A DNA stretch of 64,000 nt from Mycolicibacillus parakoreensis (GCF_022370835.2 NZ_CP092365.1:1-64000), one strand, 5' to 3'; shown: positions 52,452 through 61,976, counted from the stretch's first letter. The notes: a model not told the origin generated them from the letters alone. A program made the numbers and translations.

Positions 52452-52750
52452 GTGATCACCGGGGAGTTGAAGAGCAAGGTCGACCGGGTTTGGGAAGCCT
52501 TCTGGTCCGGCGGGATCGCGAACCCCCTGGAGGTCATCGAGCAGATCACCTACCTGCTGTTCATCCGCCGCCTCGATGACCTCAACACCCTCGCGGAGAA
52601 GAAAGCCCGCCGCACCGGCAACACTGAGAGCCTGATCTTCACCGAAGACCAGCAGCACCTGCGGTGGTCAGTGTTCAAAAACGATGAGCCCGCCGTGATG
52701 TTCGACCTGATGGCCGACGAGGTGTTTCCGTTCCTGCGCGACCTCGGCGG
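52452..52750 (+). pseudogene. Second hsdM, 5' part, cut by IS256
   Basis: From GTG 52452 the frame reads a clear HsdM N-terminal domain (LKSKVDRVWEAFWSGGIANP, EVIEQITYLLFIRRLDDL) and ends at FPFLRDLGG where the IS256 element enters. The 3' part resumes at 54,244. It belongs to a different HsdM subfamily from the intact copy at 25.4 kb. Confidence 0.85.
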
Positions 52751-54234
52751 GAGAAATTGTCAATACCTGTGGATCGGGTTGTTCAGGCGACCTCCGTTCC
52801 GGGTTGTTCGGCGCCGTCGGTGGGCGGCTGTGTTGGGGTGATCTCGGTGGGGCGTTCGAGCAGCTTTCCCTTGTGGAAGACCGCGCCGGCGCGGACCAAA
52901 GCGACCAGGTGTGGGGCGTTGACGGCGCGCCAGCGGGCCGCGGCGGCGTCGATGAGCTTGTAGGCCATAGCCAGTCCGGCCGCGCGTGATCCCGGGCCTT
53001 TGGTGACCTTGGTGCGCAAACGCACTGTGGCGAAGGTGCTTTCGATCGGATTCGTGGTGCGTAGGTGAATCCAATGTTCGGCCGGGTAGTGGTAGAACTC
53101 CAGCAGGGTGTCCAGATCGTCGGTGATCTTGGCGACCGCTTTAGGATACTTGGCCCCGAAGTCGACCTCGAAGGCTTTGACCGCGAGCTGGGCCTTGTCG
53201 ATATCCTCGGCGTTGTAGATCTCCTTGATCGCCGCCAACGCCGACGGGTGCGCTGATTTCGGCAGCGCGGCAAGAACATTAGCCTGCTTATGAAACCAGC
53301 ACCGCTGCTCTTTGGTGGCCGGGAACACCTCACGCACCGCGTTCCAGAACCCGAGTGCGCCATCGCCGACCGCGAGCACCGGGGCGGTCATGCCGCGTCG
53401 CTTGCAGTCGCGCAGCAGATCAGCCCACGACTCGGTCGATTCGCGGTAGCCGTCGGTGATCGCCACCAGTTCTTTGCGGCCGTCAGCGCGCACACCCAGC
53501 ATCACCAGCAAGCACAGCTTTTCCTGGTCCAGGCGGACCTTGAGGTGGATGCCGTCCACCCACAGGTAGACGTAATCGGTGCCCGACAGGTCCCGGGCGG
53601 CGAACGCGCGGGCCTCATCTTGCCACTGACTGGTCAGCCGGGTGATCGTGGTGGCCGACAACCCGGCACCCGAGCCCAGAAACTGCTCCAGGGCCGGCCC
53701 GAAATCACTGGTCGACAGCCCGTGCAGATACAAAAGCGGCAGCACCTCGCTCATCTGCGGTGACTTGCGCGCCCACGCCGGCAGGATCGCCGAGGAAAAC
53801 CGTTTCCGCTCACCAGTGTCGGGGTCGACGCGTTTGTCGTTGACTCGTGGAGCTTTCACCTGCACCGCACCGGCTGCGGTCAACACCTCACGTGGCTGGT
53901 GGTAGCCGTTGCGCACCACCAGCCGGTGCCCGTTGTCGTCGAGCTGATCGGCGTACTGGGCCACATACGCGGCGACCTCGGCCTGCAACGCCGCGGCCAG
54001 CATTTGCCGGGCACCGTCGCGGACGATCTCGTCCAACAACGAGCGCCCAGAGGCCTCGTGGCCGTTGGCGTCCTCGGCGTCGTGAACTACGGTGAGCATG
54101 GGCGTACCTTCCCGAACCAGCGCGCCAACGCCGGCTCATGATCGGACCTACTGACTTTCAGATCATCCTCGGGAAGGTGCGCCCACTTTCACGCCCCCAT
54201 CCCGAGGCTCATCCACAGGTTCTGATCATTGCTC
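52751..54234 (-). mobile_element. IS256-family element, copy 1 (1,484 bp)
   Basis: Ends carry imperfect inverted repeats of about 24 bp sharing ACCTGTGGAT and the GAG start. The target duplication CCTCGGCGG is at 52742-52750 and 54235-54243. The same element occurs inverted at 56,438-57,921 with identical length and transposase. Confidence 0.95.
52783..54099 (-). CDS. IS256-family transposase (copy 1)
   Basis: The 438-residue Mutator-type transposase has YLWVDGIHLKVRL (first Asp), VLAVGDGALGFWNAV (second Asp), CWFHKQANVL and TNPIESTFATVRLR (catalytic Glu). ATG 54099 is 135 bp inside the element end. It is identical in sequence to copy 2 and appears intact. Confidence 0.96.
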   Translation of the reverse strand: MLTVVHDAEDANGHEASGRSLLDEIVRDGARQMLAAALQAEVAAYVAQYADQLDDNGHRLVVRNGYHQPREVLTAAGAVQVKAPRVNDKRVDPDTGERKRFSSAILPAWARKSPQMSEVLPLLYLHGLSTSDFGPALEQFLGSGAGLSATTITRLTSQWQDEARAFAARDLSGTDYVYLWVDGIHLKVRLDQEKLCLLVMLGVRADGRKELVAITDGYRESTESWADLLRDCKRRGMTAPVLAVGDGALGFWNAVREVFPATKEQRCWFHKQANVLAALPKSAHPSALAAIKEIYNAEDIDKAQLAVKAFEVDFGAKYPKAVAKITDDLDTLLEFYHYPAEHWIHLRTTNPIESTFATVRLRTKVTKGPGSRAAGLAMAYKLIDAAAARWRAVNAPHLVALVRAGAVFHKGKLLERPTEITPTQPPTDGAEQPGTEVA

Positions 54235-54243
54235 CCTCGGCGG

Positions 54244-54571
54244 CGACGGTTCCACCTACTCCGAGCACATGCAAAAAGCGCGGTTCACCATCCCCACGCC
54301 GGCGTTGCTGTCGCGGGTCGTCGACATGCTCGACGACATCCCGCTTGAAGACCGCGACACCAGCGGGGATCTGTACGAGTACATGCTGTCCAAAATCGCC
54401 TCCGCGGGGCAGAACGGCCAGTTCCGCACTCCGCGCCACATCATCAAACTCATGGTCGACATGACCGCACCCCAACCCGGCGACGAAATCTGCGACCCCG
54501 CTTTTATGCGCAATCTAGGTGTCTCACGAGACACTCGGATCCCCTGGGCAAGCTGGGCCATAGCAAGCTGA
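54244..54571 (+). pseudogene. Second hsdM, 3' part, truncated at motif I
   Basis: The frame continues exactly from the 5' part once the element and one target copy are removed (STYSEHMQKARFTIPTPALL, YEYMLSKIASAGQNGQFRTP, ICDPA). The methylase match stops in the middle of motif I (DPA, normally followed by GTAGFL), and unrelated sequence with a stop follows. The catalytic part and any hsdS/hsdR partners are missing. Confidence 0.85.
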
Positions 54572-54601
54572 ACGCTACCCGGAGAACCTCGGCAGCACGT
54601 T

Positions 54602-54916
54602 CTAATCGATTCGCGGATCGTTGGCTCCGGTGGCGACTATCAGCTCTCTTTCCTTTGCGCGGACTTCGGCGTCAGTAGCGGTCAAGGATTCCCACAGGAT
54701 CTCTTTGCGGATCGTGAAAGTGAGTTCATCCCGATTGAGGCCGTGGTCGGTGGCAATCTGCTCGGCGGCCGAGGGGCTGCCGAAGTACAGCACCGAACCG
54801 GTTAGATCCATCCCGACATAGATCTTCCCGTTGGGGTAGGTGATCTTGTAGACCTGTTTTCGCCGCCCCACGACTGTGAACTCTATCCGCCCAAGCGCGG
54901 CCTTCAAACGATGCAT
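54602..54916 (-). CDS. GIY-YIG nuclease-like small protein
   Basis: The 104-residue protein carries VYKITYPNGKIYVGMDLTGS, which fits the GIY and YIG strands, and a later helix with Glu (AKERELIVATGA). GIY-YIG domains cut DNA in restriction, repair and homing. It is divergent from the Schlafen-type helicase gene, whose relatives are often found with such domains. Start uncertain by a few codons. Confidence 0.65.
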   Translation of the reverse strand: MHRLKAALGRIEFTVVGRRKQVYKITYPNGKIYVGMDLTGSVLYFGSPSAAEQIATDHGLNRDELTFTIRKEILWESLTATDAEVRAKERELIVATGANDPRID

Positions 54917-55058
54917 GCGACGTGCTTGGGTTCCGGCGGATTCGCGTCCTCATTGCTTAGCATGGTGGCTGCGGTCCGACGGACTTCCGCAGCTCGTAGC
55001 TGCCACGGATATGTCCCCACCCGCACGACTGTGTTCGTGCTGCCTTGGGGGACTTATC

Positions 55059-56437
55059 GTGACGCTCATCCGGACAACCGCTGCACGCGTTTGTGAGATG
55101 GCGCCGGAGTCGCTAGTGGAGCAGTTGTTGGAGCAGATGCTCTATCGAACTGGGCGCCGTGCTGCACCTGCTGAGCAGGGCTCGTGGAAACGCAGTATTC
55201 CGGTCCTTGCCGCTGATCTTGTGGGCGCCGGCCTCGGGGAAGTTGAGATGCTCATCGAGTATCACCTTCCGCTGACTTCGCAGAGAGCTGACGTTGTTCT
55301 CGCGGGGAGACATCCAGAGACCGGGGAGGCCTCCTATGTTGTCGTGGAGTTGAAGCAGTGGTCGGCTGCGTACGCCTTCGAAGGTGATTCAGAAATCCTT
55401 GATGTGCCTGGAGTCCCGGGAGGCCCACGGTTGCATCCGGTGATTCAGGTCCGCGGCTACTGCGAGTACTTGTTCGACTTCGCTCGTGTGTTGACGGATC
55501 AACCGGATGCGTTGGCCGGTATGGCATACCTGCATAACGCGACCAACCCTGCGTTGGTGAAGGATCTGCTCGCGGTGCCAGTGTCGACGATGGGCCGGCT
55601 GTTCACTGCTGCCGACAAAGGTTCGATGCTGAATTTTCTTCGATCGAGGCTTGCTTCCGGACCGGGGCGCCAGGCGGCTGATCTCTTGATCAACTCGCCC
55701 GTGGGCCCGTCCAAGCAGTTGTTGAGGCTGGCCGCCGCAGAGATTCGAGACCGGCCCCAGTTCCGATTGATTGGCAACCAACAGTTGGCGGTCGACTTGG
55801 TGTTGCATACGGTTGAGCACGCCCGGGCGGGAAATGCCAAGCGAGTCATCGCGGTAACCGGAGGACCGGGCAGCGGCAAGAGTGTCATCGCGCTGTCCCT
55901 GGTCGGTGAGTTGGCACGCCGCGGCCGCACTGTGATCCACGCCACCGGGTCTCGCTCATTCACTCAGACACTGCGAAAAGTCGCCGCTGTCCGGGCACCA
56001 AAGGTCAAGGCGCTCTTCAAGTATTTCAACCAATTTATGACCGCGGACCCCAATGGCCTGGATGTACTAATCATGGATGAGGCCCACCGCATCAGACACA
56101 CGTCCGCGAATAGATTCACAAAGGCTGAGCACAGGACTGACCGCCTACAGATCGATGAACTCATTGGCGCGGCTCGCGTTCCGGTATTTCTCCTCGACGA
56201 GCATCAGGTAGTGCGTCCGGGTGAAATGGGCACCCTTGCTCAAATCGAACACCATGCAAGGGATCTGGGTCTTAGCTTTGAACACATCGCATTGGGCGAG
56301 CAGTTCCGCTGCGGCGGCAGCGAAGACTACGTGCAGTGGGTTATCCGTCTGCTAGGTCTCGCCGAGGGCGAGTCTCCAGTCGCGTGGTCGCGCGATCCCC
56401 AGTTCGACGTACTCGTTGCCGAGACGCCCGAAGAGAT
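55059..56437 (+). pseudogene. Schlafen/DUF2075-type nuclease-helicase, 5' part, cut by IS256
   Basis: From GTG 55059 (GGGGG upstream) the frame encodes a PD-(D/E)XK-like domain (RADVVLAG with Asp78, VVVELKQW with Glu97 and Lys99), then a helicase core of the Schlafen group 3/DUF2075 type with Walker A GGPGSGKS (268-275) and DEAH (340-343). It reads up to VAETPEEM, where the IS256 copy 2 enters. Such proteins are suspected or shown to act in defence. The joined gene would be 652 residues. Confidence 0.85.
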
Positions 56438-57921
56438 GAGCAATGATCAGAACCTGTGGATGAGCCTCGGGATGGGGGCGTGAAAGTGGGCGCACCTTCC
56501 CGAGGATGATCTGAAAGTCAGTAGGTCCGATCATGAGCCGGCGTTGGCGCGCTGGTTCGGGAAGGTACGCCCATGCTCACCGTAGTTCACGACGCCGAGG
56601 ACGCCAACGGCCACGAGGCCTCTGGGCGCTCGTTGTTGGACGAGATCGTCCGCGACGGTGCCCGGCAAATGCTGGCCGCGGCGTTGCAGGCCGAGGTCGC
56701 CGCGTATGTGGCCCAGTACGCCGATCAGCTCGACGACAACGGGCACCGGCTGGTGGTGCGCAACGGCTACCACCAGCCACGTGAGGTGTTGACCGCAGCC
56801 GGTGCGGTGCAGGTGAAAGCTCCACGAGTCAACGACAAACGCGTCGACCCCGACACTGGTGAGCGGAAACGGTTTTCCTCGGCGATCCTGCCGGCGTGGG
56901 CGCGCAAGTCACCGCAGATGAGCGAGGTGCTGCCGCTTTTGTATCTGCACGGGCTGTCGACCAGTGATTTCGGGCCGGCCCTGGAGCAGTTTCTGGGCTC
57001 GGGTGCCGGGTTGTCGGCCACCACGATCACCCGGCTGACCAGTCAGTGGCAAGATGAGGCCCGCGCGTTCGCCGCCCGGGACCTGTCGGGCACCGATTAC
57101 GTCTACCTGTGGGTGGACGGCATCCACCTCAAGGTCCGCCTGGACCAGGAAAAGCTGTGCTTGCTGGTGATGCTGGGTGTGCGCGCTGACGGCCGCAAAG
57201 AACTGGTGGCGATCACCGACGGCTACCGCGAATCGACCGAGTCGTGGGCTGATCTGCTGCGCGACTGCAAGCGACGCGGCATGACCGCCCCGGTGCTCGC
57301 GGTCGGCGATGGCGCACTCGGGTTCTGGAACGCGGTGCGTGAGGTGTTCCCGGCCACCAAAGAGCAGCGGTGCTGGTTTCATAAGCAGGCTAATGTTCTT
57401 GCCGCGCTGCCGAAATCAGCGCACCCGTCGGCGTTGGCGGCGATCAAGGAGATCTACAACGCCGAGGATATCGACAAGGCCCAGCTCGCGGTCAAAGCCT
57501 TCGAGGTCGACTTCGGGGCCAAGTATCCTAAAGCGGTCGCCAAGATCACCGACGATCTGGACACCCTGCTGGAGTTCTACCACTACCCGGCCGAACATTG
57601 GATTCACCTACGCACCACGAATCCGATCGAAAGCACCTTCGCCACAGTGCGTTTGCGCACCAAGGTCACCAAAGGCCCGGGATCACGCGCGGCCGGACTG
57701 GCTATGGCCTACAAGCTCATCGACGCCGCCGCGGCCCGCTGGCGCGCCGTCAACGCCCCACACCTGGTCGCTTTGGTCCGCGCCGGCGCGGTCTTCCACA
57801 AGGGAAAGCTGCTCGAACGCCCCACCGAGATCACCCCAACACAGCCGCCCACCGACGGCGCCGAACAACCCGGAACGGAGGTCGCCTGAACAACCCGATC
57901 CACAGGTATTGACAATTTCTC
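56438..57921 (+). mobile_element. IS256-family element, copy 2 (1,484 bp)
   Basis: Bounded by GAGCAATGATCAG at the left and the matching imperfect repeat ending TTTCTC at the right. The target duplication CGAAGAGAT is at 56429-56437 and 57922-57930. Confidence 0.95.
56573..57889 (+). CDS. IS256-family transposase (copy 2)
   Basis: 438 residues, identical to copy 1, with all DDE motifs. The start is 135 bp from the left end and the stop 32 bp from the right end, the same as in copy 1. Both copies appear intact and so recently moved. Confidence 0.96.
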   Translation: MLTVVHDAEDANGHEASGRSLLDEIVRDGARQMLAAALQAEVAAYVAQYADQLDDNGHRLVVRNGYHQPREVLTAAGAVQVKAPRVNDKRVDPDTGERKRFSSAILPAWARKSPQMSEVLPLLYLHGLSTSDFGPALEQFLGSGAGLSATTITRLTSQWQDEARAFAARDLSGTDYVYLWVDGIHLKVRLDQEKLCLLVMLGVRADGRKELVAITDGYRESTESWADLLRDCKRRGMTAPVLAVGDGALGFWNAVREVFPATKEQRCWFHKQANVLAALPKSAHPSALAAIKEIYNAEDIDKAQLAVKAFEVDFGAKYPKAVAKITDDLDTLLEFYHYPAEHWIHLRTTNPIESTFATVRLRTKVTKGPGSRAAGLAMAYKLIDAAAARWRAVNAPHLVALVRAGAVFHKGKLLERPTEITPTQPPTDGAEQPGTEVA

Positions 57922-57930
57922 CGAAGAGAT

Positions 57931-58510
57931 GGAACACCTCCTACTGGGCCCGATGCAGAAGGGATACACCGCCCGGATTACGGCAGGGTACTGCTGGCCG
58001 TGGAGTGATCCTCGCAAAGATGGGACGCTCGTTCCTGATGTCCAGATTGGAGCCTGGTCACGCCCATGGAATAGCAAGAGTGATCGACGCATCGGAGATG
58101 CTCCGCCAAGCGCTCTTTGGGCCACAGACGAAGGTGGCTTCAACCAAGTCGGCTGTGTATACACGGCTCAGGGATTTGAGTACGACTGGAATGGTGTGAT
58201 CATCGGCCCGGATCTTGTGTGGCGAGGGGGGCGCTTCGTCAGCGTCCGGGAGGCCAATAAAGATCCTGACTTCCGCAATTCAAACAAGGTGCCGGACAGC
58301 AGATTTGACGTTCTCGTTCGTCATGTCTACAAAGTTCTGCTTACGCGCGGCATGATCGGCACGGTGATCTACTCCACCGACTATGAGACGCGGGAAGCGT
58401 TGCGATTGTTGATTGGTTCGGGCAGACGGAGGGAACGGACCACCCTGGATGCCGCTGGTGGAAGTTCGGCTGTCGCTATTGCGGACGACCATGTGAACGC
58501 CGGCCCTTGA
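57931..58510 (+). pseudogene. Schlafen/DUF2075-type nuclease-helicase, 3' part
   Basis: Removing the element and one target copy restores the frame exactly (PEEM-EHLLLGPMQKGYTARI). The rest contains the family signature ARITAGYCWPWSDP and the helicase motifs FNQVGCVYTAQGFEYDWNGV and LLTRGMIGTVIYSTD. Whether this half is expressed alone from ATG 57929 is doubtful. Confidence 0.85.
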
Positions 58511-58516
58511 GGTAGG

Positions 58517-58936
58517 TCACGATCTCCAATGCCGATGATGTGCGCGAGGAGTCTTGATAGCGGTCACGGTTGCTGTCGCCTCATCGGCAGATCGAAGTTG
58601 TGCGCTAAGTTCGGCTATAACTGTCACCGCGGTTTGGTTCTTGCGTTTGAGAGAGGTGTTCTCCTCGCGGAGCTTGACAACAGTCTCCTTGAGCGTCGAT
58701 ACCGCCTTCTCCAGCCCAGCTAGCCGCAAGTCGCGTGGGGTGGATTCATTGCCGACCGCGGCGTCCCAATCGGCGATGACCGTTGTCGCGCGGTTCATGG
58801 TGGCCCGGCTGACACCTGCTTCAAGGTGAAGGTTTGCCTTGGTTAGGCGGCCATCGGTTCGCATTGCCGTCCCGGCGAGCAGCCGCTGCATCGCATTGCG
58901 CAGTTTCCGTTCCGTCTCCTCTGTCACAGTCGTCAT
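58517..58936 (-). CDS. Helix-turn-helix/coiled-coil protein, possible recombinase accessory
   Basis: The 139-residue protein has an N-terminal helical DNA-binding-like part (LTKANLHLEAGVSRATMNRA) and a leucine-heptad coiled coil (GLEKAVSTLKETVVKLREEN). This layout resembles the DUF6262/TnpC accessory proteins of Tn554-type recombinase elements, but I cannot confirm the family. ATG 58936 overlaps the stop of the small gene upstream (ATGA). It converges on the helicase gene with 6 bp between stops. Confidence 0.6.
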   Translation of the reverse strand: MTTVTEETERKLRNAMQRLLAGTAMRTDGRLTKANLHLEAGVSRATMNRATTVIADWDAAVGNESTPRDLRLAGLEKAVSTLKETVVKLREENTSLKRKNQTAVTVIAELSAQLRSADEATATVTAIKTPRAHHRHWRS

Positions 58937-59127
58937 TTTGGCTCCCGACGGGTGATCTTCCGAACATCAGCAAGTTGCTTCTCAAGTCGAACTTTGTGCA
59001 GTCCAGCCATCTTCTTGTCCTTCAGTTTCTTCATCAGATCGTCTTCTTCGGCCAGCCAGATGTTTGGGACGCGTTTCGAGTAGCGCGGTTCTGATGTTCG
59101 GGTAGCGGTCGGACGGGTATCGGACAC
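58933..59127 (-). CDS. Small basic protein coupled to the coiled-coil gene
   Basis: From GTG 59127, preceded by GGAGGGCAGG, a 64-residue lysine/arginine-rich helical protein is encoded (NIWLAEEDDLMKKLKDKKMA). It could be a complete small protein or the C-terminal end of a lost recombinase; the frame stays open upstream but that part overlaps the SRPBCC gene. Coupling by ATGA to the next gene supports translation. Confidence 0.45.
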   Translation of the reverse strand: MSDTRPTATRTSEPRYSKRVPNIWLAEEDDLMKKLKDKKMAGLHKVRLEKQLADVRKITRREPK

Positions 59128-59227
59128 CCTGCCCTCCGCCCGAACCAACAACACGGCACAATAACCATGTGCACGTGGCCTACTTTTCGACCGTCGCCAC
59201 CGGCCTGGAATTGGACCGTCGCCAACA

Positions 59228-59725
59228 CTAGCCGCGAGCCTCAGCGAGCACGCAAAGGTGCTGCAGCGAGGTCTCCAAGTGGCATCTGTCGAACGGCGGG
59301 AACTCGATGTCACGCTGATGCGGCGGCACTTTCGACCAATCGTAGGTCAAGGTCACCGCCGTCTGGTCCTGCTCCGCGGGCTCGAGGTCGTACCGCCAGA
59401 TCCACCCGCCGAATTCGATCTCGGTGTGCCCGATCAGGTTGCCACGCTCATGGGGGCCCTGGCCGGGCTGCCACGCGATTGCATGAGGCCGGTCGAGTAC
59501 CTCGACCCTGTTCGCCATCTCGTAGTCCTTGTCGGGGTGGTTGTCGTGGTACATCGCCATCCGGAAGATCTGACCCACGTCAGTCAGCAGTTCGCCGTCG
59601 AGGGATCCTTGCACCCATCCGGTCCCGTCGATCATCTGGTGCGTTGACGGGTCAGCCAACACGTCGAAGACGGCCTCGGCGGACGCACTGGTGATCACGG
59701 TGGCCTTCATCATTTCTTCAGTCAT
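59228..59725 (-). CDS. SRPBCC (START-like) family protein
   Basis: The 165-residue protein begins KATVITSASAEAVFDVLADP, the standard SRPBCC start, and contains GWIWRYDLEPAEQDQTAVTL and the C-terminal long helix. These proteins bind lipids or aromatic polyketides, or act as cyclases. It appears to be the first gene of the resumed ordinary chromosome. Start ATG 59725; an alternative Met is five codons in. Confidence 0.88.
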   Translation of the reverse strand: MTEEMMKATVITSASAEAVFDVLADPSTHQMIDGTGWVQGSLDGELLTDVGQIFRMAMYHDNHPDKDYEMANRVEVLDRPHAIAWQPGQGPHERGNLIGHTEIEFGGWIWRYDLEPAEQDQTAVTLTYDWSKVPPHQRDIEFPPFDRCHLETSLQHLCVLAEARG

Positions 59726-59905
59726 GACGGTGCTGACCGTCGACGCGTACGAAACTCATCGGTCGCCCCATCAGTCACACGAAGGAACTGGCTCAAAGAA
59801 CGGCCAGAGGAGGTGCCCGAGTCGTGCTTCCGGCCGCAGCCCACTCTCGTGCGAACTCGCTCGGGTCGTCACGCGGTGATCGGCGCCCCTTCGGGATCGA
59901 GGTTG

Positions 59906-61018
59906 CTAATCGTCTTGTGTGACTGGCGCGGGCCCGATGAATTCGACGCCCGCGCGAATCGCGGGGCGATGCCTCAAGAGTCGGAAATGTGCCAGCCGGC
60001 CGAGCCCCGGCGTCGTCATCAAGTGTGCGCCTGGCCATGACGCGACGACCTTTTCGCTCGTCACATAGGGGGTGTCGGGATCGTCGGGGTCGTGGATGAG
60101 CAGCAGGGGCGGGTAGCCGGTGCGCTGGGCAACCCGGACCATGTCGGTGTCCTCAAGCGCCATGCCGATGCGGCGTTCAAGCCGTCGATGCAGGCCAGCG
60201 CGTATCCGTCGACCGAAGCCGTGTCGCGCGGCGAAGAGGTCCAGGTACACCGGGAACTCTCCCATCGGCGCGAGGAACACCAAACGTCCGACCGGCGTGC
60301 CCCACGCCGCCGCGAATGCCGTCGCGTTTGCGCCGAGCGAGTGGGCGACAACCGCGCGGGCCGGACCATGTGTCCGAATCATGGCGGCGACGGCTTCGGC
60401 GCACTCGATGGCGGTGGTGCGACCCGGGGCGAGTGCGCCCGGATCGGATTCGTTGTGGCTGGGCAGATCGAACGCGATAACACGATGCCCGGATTCGACA
60501 AGAGGTTTGATGAACATGCCCAGATGCGGACGACGGCCGCCCCAGCCGTGCACAAGGTAGACCGGCGGCCCCTCGCCCCAGGCCTCGCCCACGATCCGAT
60601 GCCCGTTCCAGTGCGCTTCCAGCGGCCGCCCGGGCGCAACGCCGGGCGGCATACGCAGGCTGGACTCGATGACCGGCGGGGTGCACCACAGTTCGGTCGC
60701 CCACCGCGATCCGATTCCGGGTGCGATCCGCTCTAGTAGCCAGAACAGTCGACGCACCCCGGTGGCAACTGGCGGTTGGACACCGGAGCCTTCCACATCG
60801 AGAACGATGGGGCTTGGAGAGCCGTCGCCGTTTGACGCGCGAGGTTTCGCTGGGGGCGCGGTGTCGTGCGGGGCGCCACCCCCGCCGTCAGCACCGGTCC
60901 GGTCTCGACGACGGCGTCGTCGAGCGGGCGGGTGGTTCGTTGGGTCCGGCACATTTCGAGGGTAGCGACAGCACGCGGGCCGGTAGCGGACCGACGTGCT
61001 GTTGGCCCAGATCACCAA
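59906..61018 (-). CDS. Alpha/beta hydrolase
   Basis: The protein (up to 370 residues) has the alpha/beta hydrolase core: oxyanion strand PPVYLVHGWGGRRPH, nucleophile elbow VVAHSLGANATA with Ser, acid region LLLIHDPDDPDTPYV and His in GLGRLAHFRLL. The N-terminal 50 residues are low-complexity, so the true start is uncertain (GTG 60952 is an alternative). Substrate unknown. Confidence 0.87.
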   Translation of the reverse strand: MVIWANSTSVRYRPACCRYPRNVPDPTNHPPARRRRRRDRTGADGGGGAPHDTAPPAKPRASNGDGSPSPIVLDVEGSGVQPPVATGVRRLFWLLERIAPGIGSRWATELWCTPPVIESSLRMPPGVAPGRPLEAHWNGHRIVGEAWGEGPPVYLVHGWGGRRPHLGMFIKPLVESGHRVIAFDLPSHNESDPGALAPGRTTAIECAEAVAAMIRTHGPARAVVAHSLGANATAFAAAWGTPVGRLVFLAPMGEFPVYLDLFAARHGFGRRIRAGLHRRLERRIGMALEDTDMVRVAQRTGYPPLLLIHDPDDPDTPYVTSEKVVASWPGAHLMTTPGLGRLAHFRLLRHRPAIRAGVEFIGPAPVTQDD

Positions 61019-61289
61019 TGCGGCTCTCGACCGTGCACGTGATGTCGCGAGGACGGATCATCTTGGTTATGAACCTGGTGACCCCGCCGGAGCCGGGTCG
61101 GGAAACTCCGGAACGGTCTCGGCCACAACAGTGTGGTGACCACGGCCCGGCCCGGTGGCGGTGGAGGTACCACGCGATCGCGTTGGTTCGAGCCGGCAAG
61201 CCGTTTTCTGGCAGGGGGCCCGAATCCGGCGGCCCACCCCCAGACGAATCCGCTGGCGCCGCCCGCTGGACTGCCCTACCGTTTTTGCC

Positions 61290-61721
61290 GTGGCCACCAT
61301 CGAGGAGATCCCGCTCGGGCAGACGTCGTGCGCGAGCGCGGCGTTGCTGGCGCTGCGCCCGCGTTGGCAGACCGCCGCGGCGCTGGCCGACTTCGTCGAC
61401 ACCCGGCTGCGCCCGGTCGGCTACCGACTGGCCGGCGTGCTTGAGGACGGCCAGGCGCTGTCGGTGATCGGATTCCGGGACGTCCACGCGACGGCGTGGG
61501 GGCACTACCTGTACGTCGACGATCTCTCGACGCTGCCCGAAGCACGCGGTCGCGGCCACGGCAGCGCGCTGCTGGACTGGGTGTTCGACGAAGCGGGCCG
61601 GCTCGGATGCGAAGCGGTGCACCTGGATTCCGGTGTCGGCGCGGATCGCGCCGCCGCCCACCGCCTGTACCTGCGCCACCACATGAGGATCAGCGCGCAC
61701 CACTTCGCCGCCGAGTTGTAG
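61290..61721 (+). CDS. GNAT family N-acetyltransferase
   Basis: The 143-residue protein has the GNAT acetyl-CoA site (YVDDLSTLPEARGRGHGSAL) and downstream beta-bulge (CEAVHLDSGVGADRAAAHRLY). GTG 61290 (ATIEEIPLGQT) is chosen since the sequence before it is not protein-like. Substrate unknown. Confidence 0.85.
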   Translation: MATIEEIPLGQTSCASAALLALRPRWQTAAALADFVDTRLRPVGYRLAGVLEDGQALSVIGFRDVHATAWGHYLYVDDLSTLPEARGRGHGSALLDWVFDEAGRLGCEAVHLDSGVGADRAAAHRLYLRHHMRISAHHFAAEL

Positions 61722-61976
61722 AAGCCGCTCCGAAGCGTCATCGAACGCGTCGCGGTTTCCGGGCCGGTCGGTTCACCGACGGCGGCCTCCCCCAGCTCGC
61801 GGGCCGAATCCCGCTCGCATCCGTGAGCACGGGCCGAGGAGGCCTGGGACGGGCAGAACACGATTAAACTCGGCAGGTGGAGCCCGTCGGGAACCGCTCC
61901 GGGAAAAGAGCGCGGTGCCGGACTCGGGCTAGTGTTGATGGTCCTACCGAGGTAGGACGGGCGGGAGGTCTGTTAA

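Noticed and set aside
52751..57921. Composite transposon formed by the two IS256 copies
   Set aside because: Each copy has its own different 9-bp target duplication, so they inserted separately; the pair and the DNA between did not move as a unit.
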